This document shows positions 1-5,493 of a stretch of DNA of 6,685 nt, in pieces. Made by a program: the position numbers and the translations under genes. Numbering within the stretch: the first letter of the stretch is position 1; each line of letters starts with the position of its first letter. Location: NCBI GenBank assembly GCA_964444385.1, contig CAYUHD010000063.1, positions 1 to 6,685 of the forward strand. Reading direction: 5' to 3'. The notes below the pieces were generated by a model. It worked only from the letters and a program-made list of their open reading frames with translations, was not told the DNA's origin and did no database searches. Source of the stretch: D2472 sp964444385. GTDB taxonomy: Bacteria > Pseudomonadota > Gammaproteobacteria > Magnimaribacterales > D2472.

Positions 1-1652
1 CTTGTTGCTTGGCCAGGCCATACGATATAACGTTCAATTTCAACTCTCACCTCTGTATCTGACATACCAGTAGTTTTTTTCATATAAGCCATAGCTTCTT
101 CTCTAGTCCATTTCTTATAGTGCATGCCAGTATCAACAACTAATCTATTAGCTCTAAACATTTCACTTTGTAAAACGCCAAGTTCATCATAGAGATTCTT
201 TGTCATCCCGACTTCAACAGCTAATTGCTCTGAATACAACGCCCAGCCTTCCGTGAAGGCTGAAGTTCTATAACCCATTTTCCTGTAGAGAGTTAACTTT
301 TCATTTTCTTGATTAAGCGCTATTTGAAAATGATGCCCTGGTACAGCTTCGTGAAATGTAAGTGTTCTCATGCCGAAGGTTGGTGTTTGCTTTATATCGT
401 ATAAATTTGCATAAAATACACCAGGACGCGACCCATCTAGACTTGGGGCTTGATAGTAGCCACCTGCAGCAGTTTTTTCTGAATACTCAGGAACAGCTCT
501 TACTTCAACAGGACTGATAGGGAATCTTTCAAAATAAGGCTTTACATCTTCTTCTGCTTCTTTAACCATTTGATTGTAGTCAGCAATGACAATCTCTTTT
601 CTGTCAGGTGTATCAGCATAAAGAAAATCTAGATTTTCATTTAGATCATTCATCATTTCACCAACAGGCTTATTAACTTCATAACCTAACAAGATGAAGA
701 TTTCTTTCATGCGGTTCCCAATTCTTTCAACTTCAGACAGGCCAATTTGATGTATTTCTTCAGCTGTATAATCAGTTGTTGTATAAGACCTTAATCGGGA
801 GGCATAGAATGCATTGCCATTAGGTTGCGACCAAACACCATGATGTTTGTTTGCATTATCATAATTTATTTCCATATATTGAAGAATTGATTCATAACCG
901 GGTTTCACATCAGAGTTAATTACCTCACTTAATTCACTAAAGAGGTTTTCTTTTTTTTGTGTCGAAATATCTAGCTCATTAACTTTTCTAATAAATACCT
1001 GTATCAAAGGATTTTCATCGTCTGTATAGGCAATTAGTTCTTTTAACTGTCTTATTACATGATCAAAAACAAATTGAGGTGCAAAAATTCCTAATTTTTT
1101 CTGCTCATTTAACCAAACCAAATCTGAGTTAAGAGAATCATCAAAAAGCCTAACTCTTTTTATGTAATCTGTGGCTTCTCTATAATTTCGAATTGGATGG
1201 GTATCTGTCATGAATTCAACCCCATTAAGGTGGTTCCCACTTATTTGGTTGAAAGGATGTGAGTGGAATCTAAAGTTTTTAAAACGATCGATGCTATTTT
1301 CTGTATCAAATATTGCTATCTTTTGAGTTACTTTTTGAACCTCTGATAAATTTTTAGGATTATATTTTTTAAGCATTTCAAGATGTTTTAAAGTATCTTG
1401 ATGATCCTCTTCGGCATCTTCTAGAGTATTGATAGAAAGTTTTTGATTGTGTTTTAAAATGGCATTAAAAGGATCAAAAATTCCAATATATGTCATAAAT
1501 TCTGGAGATTCTAATAAGCTTATAGTGAGCTCTTTAGTTAGATAGTGATCAATTGAATATGGCTTCATTAAAAATAAGTTAGCCAAATAAATTGATATAA
1601 CAGCTACGCCACTTAACATTATATAGCCAACATATTTCAATAATTCTTTCAT
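1..1652 (-). CDS. DUF885 family putative metallopeptidase, membrane-anchored (C-terminus beyond window)
   Basis: 550 codons are open without a stop from the ATG at 1652-1650 to the window edge, so the C-terminus is missing. DUF885 proteins are usually around 600 residues, so most of it is here. An AAAGGA ribosome site (1658-1663) sits five bases before the ATG. Residues about 7-29 form one hydrophobic helix with no lipobox cysteine, so it is likely an uncleaved anchor or signal peptide placing the enzyme in the periplasm. The family signature is clear: HEAVPGHH at residues 434-441 (bases 330-353) and EGWALYSE at 468-475 (228-251), which look like zinc ligands and a catalytic or ligand glutamate. 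The family is regarded as peptidase-like, but this member's substrate is unknown. It is transcribed divergently from the VOC gene, with only about 60 bases between them to hold both promoters. The family call is firm; the function is inferred. Confidence 0.93.
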   Translation of the reverse strand, partial: MKELLKYVGYIMLSGVAVISIYLANLFLMKPYSIDHYLTKELTISLLESPEFMTYIGIFDPFNAILKHNQKLSINTLEDAEEDHQDTLKHLEMLKKYNPKNLSEVQKVTQKIAIFDTENSIDRFKNFRFHSHPFNQISGNHLNGVEFMTDTHPIRNYREATDYIKRVRLFDDSLNSDLVWLNEQKKLGIFAPQFVFDHVIRQLKELIAYTDDENPLIQVFIRKVNELDISTQKKENLFSELSEVINSDVKPGYESILQYMEINYDNANKHHGVWSQPNGNAFYASRLRSYTTTDYTAEEIHQIGLSEVERIGNRMKEIFILLGYEVNKPVGEMMNDLNENLDFLYADTPDRKEIVIADYNQMVKEAEEDVKPYFERFPISPVEVRAVPEYSEKTAAGGYYQAPSLDGSRPGVFYANLYDIKQTPTFGMRTLTFHEAVPGHHFQIALNQENEKLTLYRKMGYRTSAFTEGWALYSEQLAVEVGMTKNLYDELGVLQSEMFRANRLVVDTGMHYKKWTREEAMAYMKKTTGMSDTEVRVEIERYIVWPGQAT

Positions 1653-1712
1653 AAAATTCCTTTAGTTAATGTAGTATATTGATTTTAGCATTTTACTATC
1701 TTATTAGGCATG

Positions 1713-2123
1713 ATGAATCCCTTTCACTTAGCTATTCCTGTTACTGATTTAAAGAAAGCTGCAGACTTTTATCAGAACATACTTGGTTGTCAGCGGGGCA
1801 GGGCAAGTGAGTCTTGGATCGATTTTAATTTATATGGCCATCAGCTTGTCTGTCATTATGTTGAAACTCCCCATGAAGAAAACTCAAATCCTGTAGACGG
1901 AGACGAAGTGCCAGTTCCTCATTTTGGAGTGGTGCTTAATTTCGATCAATTTGATGGGCTGGTCAAACAATTAAAAGAGAAAAACCAATCTTTTGTTATA
2001 GAGCCCAAAATCCGTTTCGCTGGCCAACCAGGAGAACAACGAACAATGTTTCTCAAAGACCCTAGTGGTAATGCATTAGAATTTAAGGCATTTAAGAATT
2101 TAGATAGTCTCTTTAAATCCTAG
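1713..2123 (+). CDS. VOC-superfamily, predicted extradiol dioxygenase-like protein (COG3565 type)
   Basis: A 136-residue single-domain vicinal-oxygen-chelate protein. It begins MNPFHLAIPV and carries PVPHFGVVL in the middle and DPSGNALEFKAF near the end, the pattern of the family annotated as predicted dioxygenase of the extradiol dioxygenase family. The likely metal triad is complete: His5, His70 and Glu123 (counting from this start). Two adjacent ATGs exist at 1710 and 1713. The second is preferred because homologues begin MNPFH and because the weak TTAGG site (1703-1707) is better spaced from it. The protein is soluble and cytoplasmic with no signal peptide. The substrate is not known for this subgroup. 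Its last 24 bases overlap the 3' end of the convergent SnoaL-like gene, so no separate terminator fits between them. The family is certain; a dioxygenase activity is only a family-level prediction. Confidence 0.93.
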   Translation: MNPFHLAIPVTDLKKAADFYQNILGCQRGRASESWIDFNLYGHQLVCHYVETPHEENSNPVDGDEVPVPHFGVVLNFDQFDGLVKQLKEKNQSFVIEPKIRFAGQPGEQRTMFLKDPSGNALEFKAFKNLDSLFKS

Positions 2124-2612
2124 CGTTCTGCCTATTTTAGGTTTTAGGGTCTTGCCTTCAGATAATGCTCTATAAATAGTTGATGTTTTTTTAAAAACCG
2201 TTTTCTTTATTAACCATTGGTCGAACTCATCTTTTATATATAAATCTTTATATGTGCCAGTAATACTTAAAGAAATATTTTTTTTGGTATCAATAAGACT
2301 ATAGGATAGAGACCAAGATCCCTCCGCTTTACTATTTGACAACAATTTTATAATAGGGTTTTTGCCTGAATGTTGTTCAATTAGGTGGTTATGACATGAA
2401 TTGATTTCATATTTATTTACCATGTCCTGCGCAGATGAGAAAGTGCCAAAATCTTCAAAATCTATATGAACATTATCCGAGCAAAAGCATTCGAGAATCT
2501 TGATTGGTTCTTTGGCATCACAAGCTTTCCAATATCTAAATTTTAGCTCTTTAATATTGTAAATAGCTTTGATTGCTTCAATCCTTTGAATGATATTCTT
2601 ATTATTAGCCAT
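2100..2612 (-). CDS. SnoaL-like / NTF2-like domain protein
   Basis: A 170-residue protein whose N-terminal helix (IKELKFRYWKACDAKEP, about residues 20-37), followed by an acidic strand with VHIDFEDFG (about 48-56) and a series of beta strands, fits the NTF2-like cone fold of the SnoaL_4 group. That fold serves as a scaffold for dehydratases, isomerases and non-enzymatic ligand binding, so no reaction can be assigned. There is no signal peptide. The start at 2612 has no clear Shine-Dalgarno; the next ATG downstream would remove the conserved first helix, so this start is kept. The gene converges with and overlaps the VOC gene by 24 bases. Its promoter must lie in 2613-2712, shared with the divergent SOS gene, and the LexA box is 68 bases before its start codon. 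It could therefore be a second LexA target, which the sequence does not settle. Confidence 0.82.
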   Translation of the reverse strand: MANNKNIIQRIEAIKAIYNIKELKFRYWKACDAKEPIKILECFCSDNVHIDFEDFGTFSSAQDMVNKYEINSCHNHLIEQHSGKNPIIKLLSNSKAEGSWSLSYSLIDTKKNISLSITGTYKDLYIKDEFDQWLIKKTVFKKTSTIYRALSEGKTLKPKIGRTLGFKETI

Positions 2613-2652
2613 TTAAGACTATTTTGATCGATATATTGAATCTATCCAATAG

Positions 2653-2681
2653 TTGACTTAATTTAAATAATGTTATTAAAT
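2653..2681 (+). promoter_or_regulatory. Sigma70-type promoter of the SOS small gene
   Basis: TTGACT (2653-2658) and TTAAAT (2676-2681) are separated by 17 bases. This predicts a start of transcription near 2688, inside the LexA operator, which is the classic arrangement for repression. The surrounding DNA is very AT-rich, so the exact -10 hexamer is uncertain. Confidence 0.5.
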
Positions 2682-2700
2682 ACTGTATATACATACAGTA
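2681..2700. promoter_or_regulatory. LexA (SOS) operator
   Basis: The core CTGTATATACATACAG, flanked by TA on both sides, fits the gammaproteobacterial LexA consensus CTGT-N8-ACAG with its alternating AT centre; only one central base departs from the ideal 20-bp palindrome. It lies 12 bases upstream of the ATG of the 77-residue ORF and at the predicted transcription start of that gene, so bound LexA would block RNA polymerase. It is also 68 bases upstream of the divergent SnoaL-like gene and might affect it too. Confidence 0.88.
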
Positions 2701-2712
2701 AAAATAAATATT

Positions 2713-2946
2713 ATGAATAATTTAAGACAGTTAAACCCTTTAGATCCAATCTTTAATGAGTATGAGGCTTTTGTAGATAAAAGTGCTGGTTTGAAGACTA
2801 TTGCATTTAAATATTTTGGTGCAGATATAGAAAAAGCAACTGAATATCTAGAAATCAATACAAATCAACAGTCTGTAGATAATGAATGTCTCAACCTTAT
2901 TTTGGTTGAAAATAAGGAATATTATCAGCCTGAGCTATTACATTAA
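2713..2946 (+). CDS. Small acidic protein of unknown function, predicted SOS-induced
   Basis: This 77-residue ORF is not recognised as any known family. It is strongly acidic, with 13 Asp/Glu against 6 Lys/Arg, and looks soluble. The stretch NEYEAFVDKSAGLKTIAFKY and the following IEKATEYLEI suggest helices. It has one Cys (59), no signal peptide and no membrane segment. The evidence that it is a real gene is its placement: a near-consensus LexA operator ends 12 bases before the ATG, and a promoter is in phase with that operator. There is no clear Shine-Dalgarno, and the leader is only about 25 bases. The opposite-strand ORF over the same DNA (2676-2858) would begin inside this gene and end before the LexA box, so it is treated as a shadow. 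By size and charge it recalls SOS modulators such as DinI, but no sequence similarity is visible, so any such role is a guess. Confidence 0.72.
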   Translation: MNNLRQLNPLDPIFNEYEAFVDKSAGLKTIAFKYFGADIEKATEYLEINTNQQSVDNECLNLILVENKEYYQPELLH

Positions 2947-2974
2947 TCAATCCTTGTTTTGCAATGTATGATGT

Positions 2975-2992
2975 CTTCATTTTTGAAGTTTT
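2975..2992 (+). terminator. Weak possible terminator of the SOS gene
   Basis: CTTCA (2975-2979) pairs with TGAAG (2984-2988) around a four-T loop, followed by TTTT. The stem has only five pairs with two G-C, so it is a weak candidate, but it lies 28 bases after the stop codon at 2946 and just before the promoter of the next transcript. Confidence 0.3.
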
Positions 2993-2997
2993 CGATA

Positions 2998-3003
2998 TAT
3001 AAT
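2998..3003 (+). promoter_or_regulatory. Perfect -10 box (TATAAT) for the structured RNA region
   Basis: An exact TATAAT lies in the gap after the SOS gene. No good -35 is found 16-18 bases upstream; TTGAAG at 2983-2988 is too close. Transcription from here would begin near 3010 and run through the leader ORF, hairpins and terminator that follow, giving an RNA of about 200 bases. Confidence 0.42.
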
Positions 3004-3047
3004 TTTAAATAGATGTCGCGTATATGAATTACTAAGGGGATTTGTTT

Positions 3048-3080
3048 ATGCTTGTTTCAATACCCTTGTACAGGAGGTGA
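3048..3080 (+). CDS. Possible 10-residue leader peptide
   Basis: The ORF MLVSIPLYRR starts with ATG, nine bases after an AAGGGG ribosome site (3034-3039), and ends in two tandem AGG arginine codons followed by TGA. AGG is a rare codon in many gammaproteobacteria. The AGGAGGTGA that makes the last codons and stop is also a near-ideal Shine-Dalgarno, so ribosomes would be expected to pause there. Its position ahead of partly exclusive hairpins and a terminator is what one expects of a transcription-attenuation leader. An ORF this short can arise by chance, so the call is tentative. Confidence 0.28.
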   Translation: MLVSIPLYRR

Positions 3081-3181
3081 TCTTATTAGTATTTATATTA
3101 AATTAGGAAACGGAGGGTTTGCCTTTTGACATGAGGTGAATCACTGAATTCGCCTATCAGACTTATCTAACTCTGATAGTT

Positions 3182-3210
3182 AGAAGCCTCTTTTTAAGAG
3201 GCTTCTTTTT
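3182..3210 (+). terminator. Strong rho-independent terminator
   Basis: AGAAGCCTC (3182-3190) pairs perfectly with GAGGCTTCT (3198-3206), and two further T-A pairs close the loop to three T. Five T residues follow the stem (3206-3210). On the other strand the stem is not followed by a T run, so it acts on plus-strand transcripts. It lies 83 bases before the transporter start, so it either ends a separate RNA or attenuates the operon. Confidence 0.85.
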
Positions 3211-3293
3211 AAATAATTTATATCTAAAATTATTACCCTAAAATTTTTTATTAGTTTAAAATTCCTCAACTTTTATCAATCATATTAAATCTA

Positions 3294-4160
3294 ATGGAAT
3301 CTAAGGACTGGCTTTTACTAATAACGCTTGCAGCCATCTGGGGAAGTGCTTTCATGTTTATTAAAATCTCTGCCGTAGATTTTGGGCCTATTTTATTAGT
3401 AACTTTAAGATTGCTTATCGCAGGCTTGGTCTTTATGCCCCTTTTGCTAAGACAAAAATATAGATTGTTATTTAAATCTCATTTACCTGGAATTTTTATA
3501 ATTGCAATTTTTAGCAATGCAATGCCATTTACACTCTTTGCATATGCTTCGCTTGGTGCTACCTCAAATATGCTTGGAATACTGAATGGTACAACCGCAT
3601 TTCTTACTACTCTCATTGCATATTTTTGGTTAAATGAATCAATTTCAACAAAGCAGGTGATTGGTCTAGGTCTGGGATTTATTGGCGTATTAATATTAGT
3701 TAATCCTGCCAATGGATCAAGCACATTTGTTGCAAGCATGTGTGCCTTGATTGGTTCTCTTTGTTATGCCTTTAACGGAAACTATTTACAAAAATATCAC
3801 TCTAATTCAAATAAAAAAGTTCTGATAGGCTGGTCAATGCTTTTTGGAGGTCTATTAATGATGCCTCTTGCAGCTTTTAATTTGCCTAAGGCTATGCCAG
3901 ATATAAATTCATTTTTTGCTTTGATGTGGTTAGCAGTTGTTTCAACTGGGATTGGTTATTTAGTGTTTGTTAGATTGATAGATAGAATAGGGGCTGTAAA
4001 AACTTCAACTCTTACATATTTATTGCCAGTATTCAGTATTCTTTGGGGGGCTATTTTCCTACAAGAACGTATAACGCTTATTATATTTGGTGGTTTTATT
4101 TTTGTTATGATGGGCATGTATTTTGCTAATACAACGTTTAAGGTAAAGTCTAAGAATTAA
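3294..4160 (+). CDS. EamA/DMT-family inner-membrane transporter
   Basis: A 288-residue protein of ten hydrophobic segments arranged as two EamA repeats, roughly residues 5-137 and 147-278. Typical family marks are IWGSAFMFIK near the first helix, RLLIAG in the second, YFWLNE closing the first repeat (110-115), and LTYLLPVFSILWGAIFLQE near the end (240-258). Members of this drug/metabolite transporter superfamily usually export amino acids, nucleosides or other small metabolites, but the substrate cannot be read from sequence. The start at 3294 lacks a good ribosome site, yet it gives the expected N-terminus just before the first helix. The stop is separated from the rhodanese start by one base, indicating translational coupling. 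The upstream structured RNA and terminator (3010-3210) may control expression; if not, a promoter must lie in the very AT-rich 3211-3293. Confidence 0.93.
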   Translation: MESKDWLLLITLAAIWGSAFMFIKISAVDFGPILLVTLRLLIAGLVFMPLLLRQKYRLLFKSHLPGIFIIAIFSNAMPFTLFAYASLGATSNMLGILNGTTAFLTTLIAYFWLNESISTKQVIGLGLGFIGVLILVNPANGSSTFVASMCALIGSLCYAFNGNYLQKYHSNSNKKVLIGWSMLFGGLLMMPLAAFNLPKAMPDINSFFALMWLAVVSTGIGYLVFVRLIDRIGAVKTSTLTYLLPVFSILWGAIFLQERITLIIFGGFIFVMMGMYFANTTFKVKSKN

Positions 4161-4161
4161 T

Positions 4162-4521
4162 ATGAGTTATACAGAAGAATTACTAGCGAAAGCTGATGAA
4201 GTTATTCCAAGAGTAACGTTAGATGATTTTCAAAATGACCCTAGTTCAAAAGTCATGATAGATGTAAGGCAGCACGAAGAATTATTAGATTCAGGCTCAG
4301 TTAAAGGATCAATACATATCCCTAAAGGCGTTATAGAATTTCGATTAAATAATAATAATGAAATTTCTTTTGAAACTTCAGTTTATGTCTTCTGTGCTGT
4401 AGGCATAAGATCAGCAATAGCAGGATATAACTTAAAAAAAGTTGGGTATAAAAAAGTTTTTAATTTAGTTGGGTTTCAAGATATCCTAGATCAAGGAGCT
4501 GAAAAGCGGCCTTTAACTTAA
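4162..4521 (+). CDS. Single-domain rhodanese-like sulfurtransferase
   Basis: A 119-residue cytoplasmic rhodanese domain. DVR (34-36) opens the fold, GSIHIPKG (49-56) follows, and the active-site loop is CAVGIRS with the catalytic Cys78 that would carry the persulfide, followed by the helix AIAGYNLKKVGY and NLVGFQDI (101-108). The catalytic Cys and Arg83 are intact, so it should transfer sulfane sulfur. The donor and acceptor are unknown. The six-residue loop after the cysteine is the size usual for thiosulfate or polysulfide sulfurtransferases. Its ATG is one base after the transporter stop and it lacks its own strong ribosome site, so it is probably translated by coupling. The VOC gene follows after 16 bases, making a three-gene operon. 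The link between sulfur transfer and the neighbouring transporter is inferred from position only. Confidence 0.92.
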   Translation: MSYTEELLAKADEVIPRVTLDDFQNDPSSKVMIDVRQHEELLDSGSVKGSIHIPKGVIEFRLNNNNEISFETSVYVFCAVGIRSAIAGYNLKKVGYKKVFNLVGFQDILDQGAEKRPLT

Positions 4522-4537
4522 TTCAGGAGTAGGACAT

Positions 4538-4939
4538 ATGTTTAGTCATATTATGGTTGGGGCAAATGATATTGAGGCATCAAAAGTATTCTATGATGCA
4601 GTTTTAGGTACGCTTGGATGCAAGCCAGGAATTTTATCTGTTAATCCAACAGGTCAAACAAGATATTTATATATCCATGAAAATAATATATTTATAATCT
4701 CTGAACCTATTGACGGTGGACCATCCTCAATAGGTAATGGCAGCACCATAGGTTTCTTAGTTCCTGACAAAGATATAGGGAATGCATGGCATCAGGCAGG
4801 CATAGAAAATGGCGGGGAAACCTGTGAAGACCCTCCAGGCATTAGGGATGTTAAAAAATTAATGGGAACTAATATGTATTTAGCGTATCTCAGAGATCCT
4901 TCAGGGAATAAAATTTGCGCTCTTAAAAGAATGGACTAG
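4538..4939 (+). CDS. VOC/glyoxalase-fold protein with altered metal-site residues
   Basis: A 133-residue protein starting MFSHIMVGANDIEASKVFYDAVL, with GNGSTIGFLVP in the middle and YLRDPSGNKICALK at the end, which is the outline of the small glyoxalase/bleomycin-resistance proteins. AGGAG (4525-4529) is eight bases before the ATG, a good ribosome site. In relatives the order of metal ligands is usually His near residue 4, His in the GNGxH strand and Glu in the GNKIE strand. Here His4 is present, but Thr70 and Cys127 occupy the second and third places. The site may therefore be lost, or may bind another metal through Cys127. It is last in the transporter-rhodanese operon and ends nine bases before the 3' end of the tRNA on the other strand, with no terminator seen. 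The substrate is unknown. Confidence 0.9.
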   Translation: MFSHIMVGANDIEASKVFYDAVLGTLGCKPGILSVNPTGQTRYLYIHENNIFIISEPIDGGPSSIGNGSTIGFLVPDKDIGNAWHQAGIENGGETCEDPPGIRDVKKLMGTNMYLAYLRDPSGNKICALKRMD

Positions 4940-4948
4940 AATTTTTAC

Positions 4949-5025
4949 TGGCACGCCCGGAGAGATTCGAACTCCCGACCCCTTGGTTCGAAGCCAAGTA
5001 CTCTATCCAGCTGAGCTACGGGCGC
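4949..5025 (-). tRNA. tRNA-Arg, anticodon UCG
   Basis: The reverse strand folds as a full 77-base cloverleaf with encoded CCA. The acceptor stem GCGCCCG pairs with CGGGCGT (one G-U). The D arm has AGCTGGATA with A20, the anticodon stem CTTGG/CCAAG encloses loop CTTCGAA (anticodon TCG), and the T arm GGGAG/CTCTC has loop TTCGAAT. The discriminator is G73. A20, C35 and G73 fit arginine identity. Its 5' end is 24 bases after the stop of the zur-like gene on the same strand, so it may be cotranscribed. An exact TATAAT at 5043-5038 (minus strand) could give it its own promoter, but no matching -35 was found. Confidence 0.97.
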
Positions 5026-5049
5026 ATTAATGTCAAGATTATAAAAGGA

Positions 5050-5481
5050 TTAGTTGCAATTTTGGCAAAAACCTTTAGCTTCTAGAACTTCTTCAGTAAT
5101 TTTAAAACCTTCTTGCTTTGCTCTTTTTGATATCTCAGTTGTGGCTGTATGTGAATGGAATTCAATAGCTTGTTTACAATTTTTACAAATTAAAAATTGA
5201 GCTACATGAGGAGTTTCATTGCCATCGCAAGCAATATAAGTGTTATCACTTTCAATTCGATGAGCGAAATGATTTGAACAAAGGAAATCAAGAGCCCTAT
5301 AAATTGTTGCTGGTTTAGTTGATGGTTCAGTTTTATGAATATGTTCTAGAATTTGATAGGCCGTTTTTGGCGCATTAAATTTAATCAAAGCTCCCATAAT
5401 CTGCGTTCTTGAAGAGGTAAGATTTAAACTTCTTGTTTTACACAACTCTTTAACTTTATTTAATGTGATAGAATTTTTCAA
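5050..5481 (-). CDS. zur: Zur-like zinc-uptake regulator (Fur family)
   Basis: A 143-residue Fur-family repressor. The winged helix occupies about residues 1-80, with KPATIYRALDFL (56-67) as the recognition region, and dimerisation follows. The structural zinc site is complete: Cys99, Cys102, Cys139 and Cys142. The regulatory site matches the spacing of E. coli Zur: His74, Cys85, His92 and Glu107. The sequence RALDFL and the ending EAKGFCQNC also favour Zur over Fur, which has an HHHDH-type motif absent here. With zinc it should repress zinc-uptake genes, none of which lie in this window. Translation appears to start at a TTG (5481-5479): an AGAGG site (5494-5490) is eight bases upstream, and an in-frame stop lies just beyond it. 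The nearby ATG is out of frame and stops after two codons. The gene is divergent from the DUF3604 lipoprotein. Confidence 0.9.
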   Translation of the reverse strand: MKNSITLNKVKELCKTRSLNLTSSRTQIMGALIKFNAPKTAYQILEHIHKTEPSTKPATIYRALDFLCSNHFAHRIESDNTYIACDGNETPHVAQFLICKNCKQAIEFHSHTATTEISKRAKQEGFKITEEVLEAKGFCQNCN

Positions 5482-5493
5482 AACATTTTCCTC

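Larger units (their letters stand above)
3010..3210 (+). ncRNA. Candidate structured RNA: small RNA or attenuator-like leader
   Basis: This fills most of the 347-base gap between the SOS gene and the transporter. In order, it contains a short ORF (3048-3080); a long anti-Shine-Dalgarno match (3072-3082); a hairpin 3105-3124 with GGAGG in the loop closed by AAAC/GTTT; a hairpin 3134-3141/3148-3155 (one G-U pair); a hairpin 3154-3161/3172-3179; an alternative hairpin 3166-3172/3178-3184; and a strong terminator 3182-3210. Neighbouring hairpins share bases, so some exclude each other and one invades the foot of the terminator stem. That layout suits an attenuator. A free-standing small RNA ending at the terminator fits equally well. 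No known riboswitch class was recognised. Several GGA motifs are present, so binding of a CsrA-like protein is possible but unsupported. The ends are estimates. Confidence 0.45.

Noticed and set aside
1694..1699. TACTAT as a -10 box giving a leaderless VOC transcript
   Set aside because: No -35 at proper spacing and the DNA is AT-rich throughout; such hexamers are expected by chance.
2676..2858. 60-codon ORF on the minus strand
   Set aside because: It lies antisense within the 77-residue SOS ORF, resembles no family, and has no promoter or ribosome site; the LexA box and promoter point the other way.
3085..3129. 14-codon ORF starting with ATT seven bases after AGGAGG
   Set aside because: ATT starts are very rare and the peptide is too short to judge; kept only as a possibility inside the finding on the anti-Shine-Dalgarno match.
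3133..3206. Resemblance to a fluoride riboswitch (GGTGAAT...ATTCGCC followed by CTGATAG)
   Set aside because: The invariant GATGG and the conserved CTCCTA segment of that class are missing, and the pairing is better explained by simple hairpins.
3479..3739. 86-codon ORF on the minus strand
   Set aside because: It is antisense to the middle of the EamA transporter, whose membrane-helix pattern fully explains this DNA.
5031..5036. Perfect TTGACA on the minus strand just upstream of the tRNA
   Set aside because: As a -35 box it would start transcription inside the tRNA gene, so it cannot be the tRNA promoter.
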